Source: a bacterium (lineage in GTDB: Bacteria > Planctomycetota > UBA1135 > GCA-002686595). Taken from it: a stretch of 40,797 nucleotides of DNA. Shown one piece after another: positions 15,090 to 23,009 of this stretch. Where the stretch lies: assembly GCA_030428395.1 (NCBI GenBank), contig JAUIDW010000013.1, forward strand, positions 1 to 40,797, written 5' to 3'. The notes beneath the pieces were generated by a model. That model was not told the DNA's origin, ran no database searches, and saw only the letters and a program-made list of their open reading frames with translations. A program made the position numbers and the translations under genes. Positions within the stretch are counted from its first letter, which is position 1; every line of letters starts with the position of its first letter.

Positions 15090-17707
15090 GCGACCCCGAC
15101 CTCCACGCCCGCGCGTCGGCGCTGTTCCTCGAGCTCCGATCTCTGCCCCCGCCCGAGCGCGCCGCCGCCCTCGCCGCCCGCACCGCCGGCGACGACGCCC
15201 TGCGCCGCGAGGTCGAGTCCCTGCTCGCGCACGACGACGCTCCCGCGACCGCGGGCCCCGAGGCGACCGGGGGCAGAGATCCGTCCGCCGCCGACGCACC
15301 CGCGGCGCCCGCGCGGGAACCCGCCGGCGCCGCGCGAGCCGAGGGCAGAGATCCGCTCGCCGGCCTGCCCGCGCGGATCGGGCCGTACCGCGTGCTGGGC
15401 CGGCTGGGGCACGGCGGGTCGGGGCAGGTGCTGCTGGCGGAGCAGGACGAGCCCCTGCGCCGCCGCGTCGCCATCAAGGTGGTGCCCGCGGCCGCGCTGA
15501 GCCCCGAGCTGGCCGCGCGCTTCGAGGTCGAGCGCCGCGCCCTCGAGGCCACCGAGCACCCGCACGTCGCCCGCATCCTCGACGCCGGCCGCACCGACGA
15601 CGGCCTGCCGTACCTGGTGATGGACCTGGTCGAGGGCGAGCCGATCACCACGGCCTGCCGCGGCCTGCCCCTGGTCGAGCGCCTGCGCCTGGCCCTGCCC
15701 GTCGCCGACGCCCTCCAGCATGCTCACCAGCGCGGCCTCGTCCACCGCGACGTGAAGCCCGCCAACGTCCTCGTCGCCGAGCGCGACGGCCGCCCCTTCC
15801 CGATCGTCCTCGACTTCGGCATCGCCAAGCCCGTCGCCGGCGCCCTCGCCGACGAGTCCCCCCCGACCCGCGGCCTGCCCCTCGGCACCCCCGACTACAT
15901 GGCCCCCGAGCAGACCGGCACCGCCCCGGTCGACGTGCGCGCGGACGTGTACGGCCTGGGCGCGGTGCTGTACGAGCTGGTGACGGGCGGACCGCCGATC
16001 TCCGCCCGCCGGCCGGCCCGCGACCGCCACCGGGACTCTGCCCGGGACGCTGGAGCCGCCACGCCGGGTGGCGCGGGGAACTCTGCCCGGATCGAGGCGG
16101 CCGGATCCGACCCCCACGAGGACCCGCTCGAGGCGCTGCGGCGCGTGCGCGAGGAGGTGCCGCCGCCCGCCAGCTCGCACCTGGCCGCCGACGCGGGCTC
16201 CGCGCCGCGCGCGCTGCTGGCCGACCTGGACGCGATCCTGGCGCGGGCGCTCGAGAAGTCGCCGGAGCGGCGCTACCCGACGATGGACGCGCTGGCCGCG
16301 GACCTGCGGCGGCTGCTCGCGCGCGAGCCGATCGAGGCGCGGGCGCCGACCGCCGCCTATCGCCTCGCGCGCTTCGCCGAGCGCAACCGCGGGCTGGTCG
16401 CGGCCGGCTGCCTGGCCGTCCTGGCGCTGCTGGTCGGCCTGGCCGGTTTGGGCTGGGGCCTGCGCGAGGCGCGGCGCGAGCGCCTGGTCGCCGAGCGCGA
16501 GGAGCTGACCCAGCGCGAGATCAACCGCTTCCTGACCGAGGACCTGCTGCTGGCCGCGACGCCCGACGAGCTGGGCGCCGACGTGCGCGCCGCCGACCTG
16601 CTGGCGCGCGCCAGCGAGCGCCTCGAGGGCCGCTTCCCCACGCGCCCGCTGGTCACCGCGTCGATCCACCAGACCCTGGCCGACGCGTACGCCGAGCTGG
16701 GCGACTACGACGCGGCCGAGCGGCACGTCACGCGCGCGCTCGAGCTGCGCCGCGCGAACGCGGGCGCGGACTCGGCCGAGGCGCTGCGCTCCGAGATCTT
16801 CGCCGCCGACCTCCTGGTGCGCCGCGAGCAGTACGAGCAGGGCCGCGACCGCCTCGTCCCGCTGGTCGCGCGCGCGCGCCTGGTCCTGGGGCCGGACGAC
16901 CCCGAGCTGTACACGGCGCTGAACGACCTGGGCGTCGCGCTGGAGTCCCTGGGGGACCTCGACGGCGCCGCCGCCGCCCTCGAGGAGTCCCTGGTCGCGC
17001 GCCGCCGCCTCCTGCCGCCGCACCACCGCGACATGCTGACGTCGATGGCCAACCTGGCCCTCGTGCGCGAGCGCCAGGGCGACATCGAGGGCTCGATCGC
17101 GATGCTGGAGGACGCCATCGAGCGCGCCGAATCCGCCCCCGAGCCCCCGCGCTTCACCCTCCTCGCGCTGCACAACAACCTGGGCGCCACCTACCAGGAC
17201 CTGAACCGCGACCACGAGGCCGTCCCGCACCTGCGCCGCGCCGCCGAGCTCGTCGACGAGACCCTCGGCCCCGACCACCCGGCCACGATCTCCATCCGCC
17301 TGAACCTCGCCGGCCTCGAGGCCGAGCTGGGCGACCCCCTGCGCGCGGCAGAGCTGTACGAGGAGGTGATCGCGTACCGGACCGAGCTGCTGGGGCCGGA
17401 TGCGGAGGGCACCCTCGCCGCGCGCTACGGCTACTGGGAGGCCCTGCGCAAGTCCGAGCGTCGCCCGGAGACGCCCGACGGGTTCGCGGAGTTGCTCGAC
17501 GACGCCGCCGCTGCGCTCGGCGAGACGCACTGGCTGACGGCCCAGACGGCGACGTCTCTCGCCTACGCCCTGGACGAGGTTGGCCGCACACCGGAAGCGC
17601 TACCGGTTGCCGAGCGTGCGGCGGCCCTCATGCGGTCGGCCTACGGCTCCGACCACCCCCGCGCCGCGAGCGCTGTGGCGCTGTTCGAGCGCCTGCGCGA
17701 CGAGTGA
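15086..17707 (+). CDS. Transmembrane Ser/Thr protein kinase with TPR sensor region
   Basis: An 873-aa protein. Residues about 1-95 form a helical leader and flexible linker. The kinase domain spans about 95-420: glycine loop GRLGHGGSGQV, Lys131 (AIKVV), catalytic HRDVKPANVL (His220-Asp222), DFGIAKP and GTPDYMAPEQ, so it should be active. One transmembrane helix lies at about 436-460. The remaining ~400 residues are tetratricopeptide repeats of the kinesin-light-chain style (GDYDAAERHVTRALELRR, LALVRERQGDIEGSIAMLED), probably a protein-binding sensor. A low-complexity insert of about 40 residues sits after VTGGPPI in the C-lobe and contains copies of a repeated DNA motif. Expressed with the overlapping sigma factor gene, which is its likely substrate. 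Confidence 0.93.
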   Translation: MSDPDLHARASALFLELRSLPPPERAAALAARTAGDDALRREVESLLAHDDAPATAGPEATGGRDPSAADAPAAPAREPAGAARAEGRDPLAGLPARIGPYRVLGRLGHGGSGQVLLAEQDEPLRRRVAIKVVPAAALSPELAARFEVERRALEATEHPHVARILDAGRTDDGLPYLVMDLVEGEPITTACRGLPLVERLRLALPVADALQHAHQRGLVHRDVKPANVLVAERDGRPFPIVLDFGIAKPVAGALADESPPTRGLPLGTPDYMAPEQTGTAPVDVRADVYGLGAVLYELVTGGPPISARRPARDRHRDSARDAGAATPGGAGNSARIEAAGSDPHEDPLEALRRVREEVPPPASSHLAADAGSAPRALLADLDAILARALEKSPERRYPTMDALAADLRRLLAREPIEARAPTAAYRLARFAERNRGLVAAGCLAVLALLVGLAGLGWGLREARRERLVAEREELTQREINRFLTEDLLLAATPDELGADVRAADLLARASERLEGRFPTRPLVTASIHQTLADAYAELGDYDAAERHVTRALELRRANAGADSAEALRSEIFAADLLVRREQYEQGRDRLVPLVARARLVLGPDDPELYTALNDLGVALESLGDLDGAAAALEESLVARRRLLPPHHRDMLTSMANLALVRERQGDIEGSIAMLEDAIERAESAPEPPRFTLLALHNNLGATYQDLNRDHEAVPHLRRAAELVDETLGPDHPATISIRLNLAGLEAELGDPLRAAELYEEVIAYRTELLGPDAEGTLAARYGYWEALRKSERRPETPDGFAELLDDAAAALGETHWLTAQTATSLAYALDEVGRTPEALPVAERAAALMRSAYGSDHPRAASAVALFERLRDE
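15136..15148 (-). repeat. Copy of 13-nt GGGCAGAG motif in the kinase gene (first)
   Basis: The minus strand reads GGGCAGAGATCGG. It differs at one position from two exact copies at 15271 and 15343. In the kinase reading frame it brings in CGA and TCT codons, which are rare in this genome. Confidence 0.5.
15271..15283 (+). repeat. Copy of 13-nt GGGCAGAG motif (second)
   Basis: GGGCAGAGATCCG, identical to the copy 72 bases downstream. It lies in the flexible N-terminal linker of the kinase and uses the rare AGA codon (Gly-Arg-Asp-Pro). Confidence 0.55.
15343..15355 (+). repeat. Copy of 13-nt GGGCAGAG motif (third)
   Basis: GGGCAGAGATCCG, identical to the second copy and in the same reading frame (exactly 24 codons apart), in the same linker. 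Confidence 0.55.
16031..16043 (-). repeat. Copy of 13-nt GGGCAGAG motif (fourth)
   Basis: The minus strand reads GGGCAGAGTCCCG. It lies inside the extra low-complexity insert of the kinase C-lobe and creates a TCT serine codon in a protein otherwise using GC-ending codons. Confidence 0.55.
16076..16088 (-). repeat. Copy of 13-nt GGGCAGAG motif (fifth)
   Basis: The minus strand reads GGGCAGAGTTCCC, identical over 13 bases to the copy in the protoporphyrinogen oxidase gene at 20698. It lies 45 bases from the fourth copy. Between the two is a small GCCAC/GTGGC hairpin (about 16057-16071). Confidence 0.55.
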
Positions 17708-17737
17708 CTTGCAGCGATCCCCCGCCGTGCCCGTCAG

Positions 17738-17819
17738 TGCGGAAGGGGGGACTCGAACCCCCACCCCTTGCGGGACAGGAACCTAAATCCTGCGCGTCTG
17801 CCAGTTTCGCCACTTCCGC
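17738..17819 (-). tRNA. tRNA-Leu (anticodon TAG)
   Basis: The minus strand folds as an 82-nt class II tRNA. The acceptor arms GCGGAAG and CTTCCGC pair, with discriminator A at 17738. The D-arm is followed by the anticodon stem CAGGA/TCCTG enclosing loop TTTAGGT (anticodon TAG, reading CUN leucine codons), a long variable arm around CCCGCAAGGGG-like sequence, and the T-arm with GGTTCGAGTCC. CCA is not encoded. The gene is on its own between the kinase gene and a poorly coding stretch. Confidence 0.93.
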
Positions 17820-17862
17820 GGGTGGGCGGAGGGTAGCACGCGGCCAGGGTGAGGATGCCGTG

Positions 17863-18084
17863 ATGGGTGACGAGATTCTCGCGCGCACGGGGAGCCTGTA
17901 CCGCCAGGTGCTCGAGGAAGCGAAACGTCGCAAGGAGCGAGTCTCAGGAGCTGGGGCGCGGGCGCCGAGGATCGAAGGGGCCCGCGCCACGCCGCGAATC
18001 TCGGGGGACCTACGCCTCTGCGCCACCCCGGAGTCGCTCGGCACACGAGGGGCGGCGCGGGGGCCGGGGGCGGCGACTCGATGA
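17863..18084 (+). CDS. Possible small ORF of unknown or decayed gene
   Basis: A 73-aa frame opening MGDEILARTGSLYRQVLEEA then KRRKERVS, with GAGGA a few bases upstream of ATG 17863. The first 28 residues look like a real basic amphipathic helix. The rest is Ala/Gly/Arg-rich, and its codons lack the usual GC3 bias, as in a decayed gene. It fills most of the 334-base gap between the tRNA and the VOC gene. No family recognised. It may be a remnant left by integration next to the tRNA. Confidence 0.25.
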   Translation: MGDEILARTGSLYRQVLEEAKRRKERVSGAGARAPRIEGARATPRISGDLRLCATPESLGTRGAARGPGAATR

Positions 18085-18153
18085 GAAACGCGGGCGGCGG
18101 GAGCCCGCCTGGGATCGAAGCGCCTCCGGCCGCGCGCGTGCGAATCGGATCGT

Positions 18154-18633
18154 TCAGCGCGGCGAGTCGACGTGCTGGTCGAACAGGATCGGGTTGCCGT
18201 CCGGGTCCGTGAGTGTGAAGTGCGCCGGGCCGGTAGCCGACTCGTCGGCCTCGGAGGTGAGCTCGACGCCCGCTTCCTTGAGCCGCGCCTGGAGCTCGCG
18301 CACGTCCGTGAACGACTCGAGCGGCTTGCCATTCGAGTCCCAGCCCGGGTTGAACGTGAGCATGTTCCGCTCGAACATCCCCTGGAACAGGCCGATCTTC
18401 ACCGTGCCGTTCTGGAGGACCAGCCAGTTCTGCTCGAACACGCCGGACACCTCCCGGAAGCCGAGCTTCTGGTAGAACTCGCGCGAGGCGGCCAGGTCCT
18501 TGACGGTGAGGCTGACGGAGAAGTTGCCGAGCTGCATGTCGGGTTCGTGGGTCGAGGTTGTCGGCGAGGTGGAGTGGATCGCCGCCGGCAGGACCAGGGC
18601 GAGGAGGGCACCGAGGGCGGGTAGGGTCTTCAT
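18154..18633 (-). CDS. VOC (glyoxalase/bleomycin-resistance) family protein with N-terminal signal-like segment
   Basis: A 159-aa protein. From about residue 33 it is a vicinal-oxygen-chelate domain: LGNFSVSLTVKDLAASREFY, then QNWLVLQNGTVKIGLFQG, and the closing HFTLTDPDGNPILFDQH. Most relatives begin at the MQLGNFSVSL methionine (18537). The annotated ATG at 18633 adds a hydrophobic segment, LGALLALVLPAAIHS, resembling a cleavable signal peptide, so the protein may be exported. Neither start has a strong ribosome site. It is divergent from an AraC regulator 44 bases away, which may control it. Substrate unknown. Confidence 0.82.
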   Translation of the reverse strand: MKTLPALGALLALVLPAAIHSTSPTTSTHEPDMQLGNFSVSLTVKDLAASREFYQKLGFREVSGVFEQNWLVLQNGTVKIGLFQGMFERNMLTFNPGWDSNGKPLESFTDVRELQARLKEAGVELTSEADESATGPAHFTLTDPDGNPILFDQHVDSPR

Positions 18634-18677
18634 GGGCCCGTTGATAGCCTGGTCCCTCGGGAGGCGCTTGACAGATC

Positions 18678-19601
18678 TTGCGGAACGACGGGAAAAGCAC
18701 CGGGTCGACCTCGAACGCCTACGTGCGGGCGGTGAACCGCGCCATCGATCACGTGCTCGCGCACCTGGACGAGCCGCTCCCGCTCGAGCAGGTGGCCGCG
18801 GCGGCGGGCTTCTCCGCCTTCCACTTCCACCGCGTCTTCCGCTCGCTCATGGGCGAGACCGTCGCGCACTTCGTGAAGCGCCTGCGCCTCGAGCGCGCGC
18901 TGAAGCTGATGAGCCAGGGGCCGGACCGGTCGCTCACCGAGGTGGCGCTGGCCTGTGGCTTCGGCTCCTCCTCGGACTTCTCGCGCAGCTTCAAGCAGCG
19001 CTACGGCCTGCCGCCGAGTGTGTTCGACGTCGAGGTCTTCCGACGCGAACAACGCGCCGCCTGGCAGGAAGCCGTGGCGGAGCCGGGCGAGCGGCACCTG
19101 CTCCAGGGCCTGCCGCCGGGCGAGAACCCGGACGGCTTCGCGGTCGAGCTGGTCGACCTGCCCGCGCGGACCGTCGCTTACCGACGCGTGCACGACTCCT
19201 TCCAGCCCGGCGTCGCCCAGGCCGCCGTCGAGGCCATGCTGGCCTGGGCCGATGAGCGGGGGATCGCCGGCGGCCAGTGGCTCGGCTACATGTGGGAGGA
19301 CCCCGAGATCGTCGCACCGGAGCTCTGCCGCTACGACGTGGGGCTCGTGGTCGAGGAGCGCTTCCGAGACGAGAGCGTGGACTGGCTCCAGTTCCCCGCC
19401 ATGCGCGTCGCGCAGGTCGAGCTGCGCGGTGCGATCGACCTCGAGGTGCGCGCCATCGACTGGTTCTGGCGCACCTGGCTACCGACGAGCGCGTACTTGC
19501 CGGCCGAGCAGCCATCGTTCGAGGCCTGGATGGGGCGCCCGTTCAAGGACGGGGATGCGTGGTTCGAGCTGTGGCTTCAGGTGCCGGTCGTCGAGGCGTG
19601 A
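18678..19601 (+). CDS. AraC family transcriptional regulator with GyrI-like ligand-binding domain
   Basis: A 307-aa protein from TTG 18678, with GGGAGG about 13 bases upstream. Residues about 12-115 form the two AraC helix-turn-helix motifs (LPLEQVAAAAGFSAFHFHRV and LTEVALACGFGSSSDFSRSF). Residues about 145-307 form a GyrI-like/effector-binding barrel (FAVELVDLPARTVAYRRVHD through DAWFELWLQVPV), as in the Rob/SoxS-type small-molecule regulators. It probably senses a small hydrophobic compound and controls its own gene and the divergent VOC gene (inference). The true start could be a later GTG, but that would cut into the first DNA-binding helix. Confidence 0.9.
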   Translation: MRNDGKSTGSTSNAYVRAVNRAIDHVLAHLDEPLPLEQVAAAAGFSAFHFHRVFRSLMGETVAHFVKRLRLERALKLMSQGPDRSLTEVALACGFGSSSDFSRSFKQRYGLPPSVFDVEVFRREQRAAWQEAVAEPGERHLLQGLPPGENPDGFAVELVDLPARTVAYRRVHDSFQPGVAQAAVEAMLAWADERGIAGGQWLGYMWEDPEIVAPELCRYDVGLVVEERFRDESVDWLQFPAMRVAQVELRGAIDLEVRAIDWFWRTWLPTSAYLPAEQPSFEAWMGRPFKDGDAWFELWLQVPVVEA

Positions 19602-19691
19602 CGCAGCCGCCCTCGCAGGCGCCTACCGTGCCTCGGTGACGACGCCGCTGCTCGGCGTGAGCCTCTGCCACGCGGCCGGCCCAGGGATCCA

Positions 19692-19844
19692 CGCCTGGCA
19701 CAAGTGCGCGCGGGCGCGTCGCCGAAGCGGCTCACCCGGTTCAGGCACTCGGCCGTGATCGAGAGCACGAAGCGCTCGGCGTAGGCGTTGCAGTTCGGTG
19801 CCCGGCGTGGGGGTCAGCGCCACGTTCAAGCCAGCGCCATCCAC
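19692..19844 (-). pseudogene. Fragment of an integrase-core (IS3/IS481-like) transposase, frameshifted
   Basis: On the minus strand, the frame from 19844 encodes MDGAGLNVALTPTPGT. After a 1-base slip near 19796, the next frame continues NCNAYAERFVLSITAECLNR and VSRFGDA. Together they match the conserved integrase stretch (V-x-x-T-P, then N-C-N-A-Y-A-E-R-F-V, then E-C-L-x-R). Only this 50-residue island survives, so this is a broken insertion-sequence remnant. Confidence 0.7.
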
Positions 19845-19878
19845 GATGCGCCCGAACTGCGGCAGGAGCTAGCCCGGG

Positions 19879-19989
19879 CCCGCCGACGCCAAGCGCCTGT
19901 ACCGCGACCTCTACTGCGCGCTCGGCGACATGGAGAACCGGATCGAGGAGCAGCAGCTCCACCTCGGGTGGGCGGAGGGGAGCACGGCT
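19879..19989 (+). pseudogene. Fragment of an IS1380-family transposase
   Basis: The plus frame through AKRLYRDLYCALGDMENRIE then EQQLHL matches the IS1380 transposase segment around Y-C-A-R-G-x-M-E-N-R-I-K-E-Q-Q-L-D-L. The open frame carries on into antisense of the next gene and lacks the catalytic residues. With the integrase fragment just before it, this marks a junction of two dead elements in the 388-base gap between the AraC and haem genes. Confidence 0.7.
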
Positions 19990-21375
19990 TCAGGCGGGGG
20001 TGGCGTCGGCGAGCCAGCGGGTGGCTTCCTCGCCGTTGCGGAGGCCGGTGGCGGCGCTCTTGCCGAAGGCGACGCCCTCGAGGGCGTTGCCGGCGAGGTA
20101 GAGGCCGGGGGTGGCGGCCAGGGCGCGGTGGACGCGGGCGACGCGGTCGAGGTGGCCCAGCTCGTACTGGGGGATCGCGCGGGGCCAGGGGACGACGCGG
20201 TGGAAGACCGGCTCGACCGGGGCGCCGAAGAGGCGCGCGAGGTCGCGGCGCGTGACGTCGAGCAGCTCGTCCTCGGTCAGGCAGGCGACCTCGGGGTCGA
20301 CGGCGCCGCCCAGCATCGCGCGCACCAGCACGTGGTCGCCGGGGCTGCGGCCGGGGAACAGGAACGTGTCCCACAGGCAGCCGAGAATGCGGTAGCCCTC
20401 GCCGCGCGGGATCAGGACGCCGAAGCCGCGCGGGACGTACGCGCGCGCCTCGGGCGGCAGGCCCAGGGCGACGACGGTGACGGGCGGGAAGGGGATCGCG
20501 TCGAGCTCGCCGGCCACGTCGGGCGCGGCGGTGCGCAGCAGCTCGGCGGCGGCGAAGCCCTCGGTGGCGACGACGACGGCGTCGGCGCGCAGGGTCTCGC
20601 CGTCGAGGGCCAGGTCGAAACCCTGCCCCTCGCGGCGCAGGCCCTTCACCGTGACGCCACAGCGCACGTCGAACGCGCCGCGCTCGGCCAGGGCGCGGGG
20701 CAGAGTTCCCAGGCCCTCGGCGAACGACGTCAGCGGCGCGCCGGGCCCGCTCGGTCCGCCCTCCAGCGTCTTCGCGCGCTTCTTCGCGATCATCCCGCGG
20801 ATCAGCGAGCCGTGCTCGTCCTCCAGCCGGCGCATCTTGGGGAACGCGGCGGGCAGGGAGAGTCGCTTCGCGTCGCCCGCGAACACGCCCAGCACCATCG
20901 GCGCGATCATGCGGTCGGCCGCCTGCGCGCCGATGCGGCGGCTGGCGAAGTCCCACACGGTCTCGTCGGCGCCGTCGCGGCGCGCGGGGACGAACGGCTC
21001 GGCCGCCAGGCGCAGCAGGCCCAGGGGCCCGAGCACGCCGCACGTGGCGAACTTCAGCGGGTGCGCCTGGATCTCGCGCATGCGGCCGCCGCGCACGAGG
21101 AAGCGGCGCGCGGACGCGGCGTCGGCGGCCAGCTTCTCGAGCCCCGCGGCTCGCACCAGCCGGTCCAGCGCGGGCTCGTCGTCCAGGTAGCCGGTCGGCC
21201 CGCCCTCGACGCACCAGCCGTCGTCGCGCAGCGTCACCGCCTTGCCGCCGACGTCCGGCTCGCGCTCGAGCACGGTGACGCGCAGGCCGCCGGGCACGGA
21301 CTCGCGCCGCTCGACCGCGCCCTGGGCGGCCGCCAGGCCGGAGATGCCTCCGCCGACGACGACCAGGTGCTTCAA
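19990..21375 (-). CDS. hemY: Protoporphyrinogen oxidase (HemY/HemG-type FAD enzyme)
   Basis: A 461-aa FAD-dependent oxidase. The N-terminus has the dinucleotide-binding motif VVVGGGISGLAAAQGA and the ERE-type FAD loop VLEREPDVGGKAVTL, and the C-terminus has the second FAD contact LYLAGNALEGVAFGKSAATG. Length and motifs fit the oxygen-dependent protoporphyrinogen oxidase that forms protoporphyrin IX. Start chosen at TTG 21375, 4 bases after GGGGGAGAG; the longer in-frame extension overlaps hemN. It lies 32 bases after hemN in the same operon, giving the last two porphyrin-oxidising steps. A 13-nt repeated motif falls inside the gene. Confidence 0.85.
   Translation of the reverse strand: MKHLVVVGGGISGLAAAQGAVERRESVPGGLRVTVLEREPDVGGKAVTLRDDGWCVEGGPTGYLDDEPALDRLVRAAGLEKLAADAASARRFLVRGGRMREIQAHPLKFATCGVLGPLGLLRLAAEPFVPARRDGADETVWDFASRRIGAQAADRMIAPMVLGVFAGDAKRLSLPAAFPKMRRLEDEHGSLIRGMIAKKRAKTLEGGPSGPGAPLTSFAEGLGTLPRALAERGAFDVRCGVTVKGLRREGQGFDLALDGETLRADAVVVATEGFAAAELLRTAAPDVAGELDAIPFPPVTVVALGLPPEARAYVPRGFGVLIPRGEGYRILGCLWDTFLFPGRSPGDHVLVRAMLGGAVDPEVACLTEDELLDVTRRDLARLFGAPVEPVFHRVVPWPRAIPQYELGHLDRVARVHRALAATPGLYLAGNALEGVAFGKSAATGLRNGEEATRWLADATPA
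20698..20710 (+). repeat. Copy of 13-nt GGGCAGAG motif (sixth)
   Basis: GGGCAGAGTTCCC, inside the protoporphyrinogen oxidase gene. On the coding strand it gives GGA and ACT, both unusual codons for this genome, within the segment LGTLPRAL. Confidence 0.45.
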
Positions 21376-21407
21376 CGCTCTCCCCCGCGCCCTCGCGCCG
21401 CCACCGG

Positions 21408-22820
21408 TCAGATCGTCTTGCTGAAGACCGAGTCCGCGCGGCCCTCGTGCTTCTCGCGCCAGTAGCGGTCGAAGCACATGGCGAGGTTGCGGACGAACAG
21501 CTCGCCCTTCGGCGTGGCGGAGACGCGCTCGGGCGTGACCACCGCCAGGCCGTCGCGCTCGAGGGCGCGCGCGCGCTCGAGGTCGGGGGTGAAGTAGGTG
21601 GCGAAGTCGATCCCGAAGGCGGCCTCGATCGGCGCCACGTCGACGTGGAAGTTGCACATCAGCGCGTGGATCACCGCGCGGCGCACCTCGTCGTCGGGGC
21701 TGCGCAGCAGGCCGCGCTCGACCGGCAGGCGGCCGGCGCGCACCGCCTCTTCATAGGTGGAGAGCTTCTTCGCGTTCTGGAAGTAGCCGCCCGCCACGTC
21801 GCCGATGGCGGAGATGCCCAGGCCGACCACGTCGTCGGCGGGGATGACCGTGTAGCCCTGGAAGTTGCGGCGCAGGCGGCCCTCGCGGCGGGCGCGGGCC
21901 AGCTCGTCGTCGGGGCGCGCGAAGTGGTCCATGCCGATCGGCTCGAAGCCGGCCTCGAGGAAGCGCTCGCGCGCCAGGGCGAACAGCGCCAGCTTCTGCT
22001 CGGCGGGCGGCAGGTCCTCGGGCTCGATGCGCTTCTGGTGGCCGCGGATCCACGGCACCAGCGCGAACGAGTAGACCGCCGCGCGGTCGACGCCCAGGTC
22101 GATGACGGTGCGCACGCTGCGCTCGAAGCCCTCGGGCGTCTGGTTGGGCAGGCCGTAGATCAGGTCGACGTTCGTGCCCTGGAAGCCGCGCGCGCGGGCG
22201 TGGTCGATGATCGCGGCGGTCTCTTCGACCGATTGGACGCGCTCGATCGCCTCCTGGACCTCGCCGGTGAAGTCCTGGACGCCCAGCGAGATGCGGTTGA
22301 AGCCCAGGTCGGCCAGGACGTCGACGTGCTCGGCGGTCGTGACGCGGGGGTCGACCTCGACCGACAGCTCGGCGCCGTCGACGGGCCGGAAGCTGGTGTA
22401 GAGGTGCTCGAGCACCTCGCGCAGCTCGGCGGGCGATTGATAGGTGGGCGTGCCGCCGCCCAGGTGCAGCTGCGAGACGCCGCGGCGGTTCGGCAGGTGC
22501 CCGGCGAGCAGGTCGACCTCGGCCTTCAGCAGGTCCAGGTACGGGCGCGCCTTCTCCTTGTGCGGCGTGATGATCACGTGGCAGCCGCAGAAGAGGCAGC
22601 GGTGCTCGCAGAAGGGCAGGTGGACGTAGATGGAAAGGGGGGCGTCCGCGGCCCGGTCGGCGGTCGCCAGGGTGCGGGCGTAGTCGTCCGGGCCGACGCC
22701 GTCGTGGAACTCGACGGCGGTCGGGTAGCTCGTGTAGCGGGGGCCGGGGCGGTCGAAGCGTTTCAGCAGCTCGACCGTGGCGGCGCGGGCGACGGGGCGT
22801 TCGGCGGGGGAGTCGGTCAC
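21408..22820 (-). CDS. hemN: Oxygen-independent coproporphyrinogen III dehydrogenase
   Basis: A 470-aa radical SAM enzyme. The cluster motif CEHRCLFCGC gives C-x3-C-x2-C plus the extra cysteine typical of true HemN. Other hallmarks are YVHLPFCEHRC, GGGTPTYQSP, SLGVQDFTGEVQEAI, VDLIYGLPNQT and the C-terminal substrate/SAM regions (RRAVIHALMCNFHVD). It converts coproporphyrinogen III to protoporphyrinogen IX without oxygen, feeding the oxidase encoded next. Start GTG 22820 with GGAGG upstream. No Fnr-type site was recognised in the 189 bases up to the divergent secreted-protein gene. Confidence 0.93.
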   Translation of the reverse strand: MTDSPAERPVARAATVELLKRFDRPGPRYTSYPTAVEFHDGVGPDDYARTLATADRAADAPLSIYVHLPFCEHRCLFCGCHVIITPHKEKARPYLDLLKAEVDLLAGHLPNRRGVSQLHLGGGTPTYQSPAELREVLEHLYTSFRPVDGAELSVEVDPRVTTAEHVDVLADLGFNRISLGVQDFTGEVQEAIERVQSVEETAAIIDHARARGFQGTNVDLIYGLPNQTPEGFERSVRTVIDLGVDRAAVYSFALVPWIRGHQKRIEPEDLPPAEQKLALFALARERFLEAGFEPIGMDHFARPDDELARARREGRLRRNFQGYTVIPADDVVGLGISAIGDVAGGYFQNAKKLSTYEEAVRAGRLPVERGLLRSPDDEVRRAVIHALMCNFHVDVAPIEAAFGIDFATYFTPDLERARALERDGLAVVTPERVSATPKGELFVRNLAMCFDRYWREKHEGRADSVFSKTI

Positions 22821-23009
22821 GGCGGCGCACCAGCCTCCGTCAGGAGGCGCTCGGTGTCCAGTCGGGGCCCGCGGAACCGCCCCGGGGGCGTCGCGGGAGC
22901 GCGTCGAGAAAAAGGCGAGACGAAACGACACCGGCGCGGATCGGGCCGGTCCTCGGCGTGCAAGCGGGAGCGTTCCCGCGAACCCCTGTCTCTCCAAGAG
23001 GACCCGACC

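Noticed and set aside
18085-18153. Possible hairpin around GGCGGGAGCCCGCC near the tRNA
   Set aside because: The loop would be only two bases and there is no T-tract, so support as a terminator is weak.
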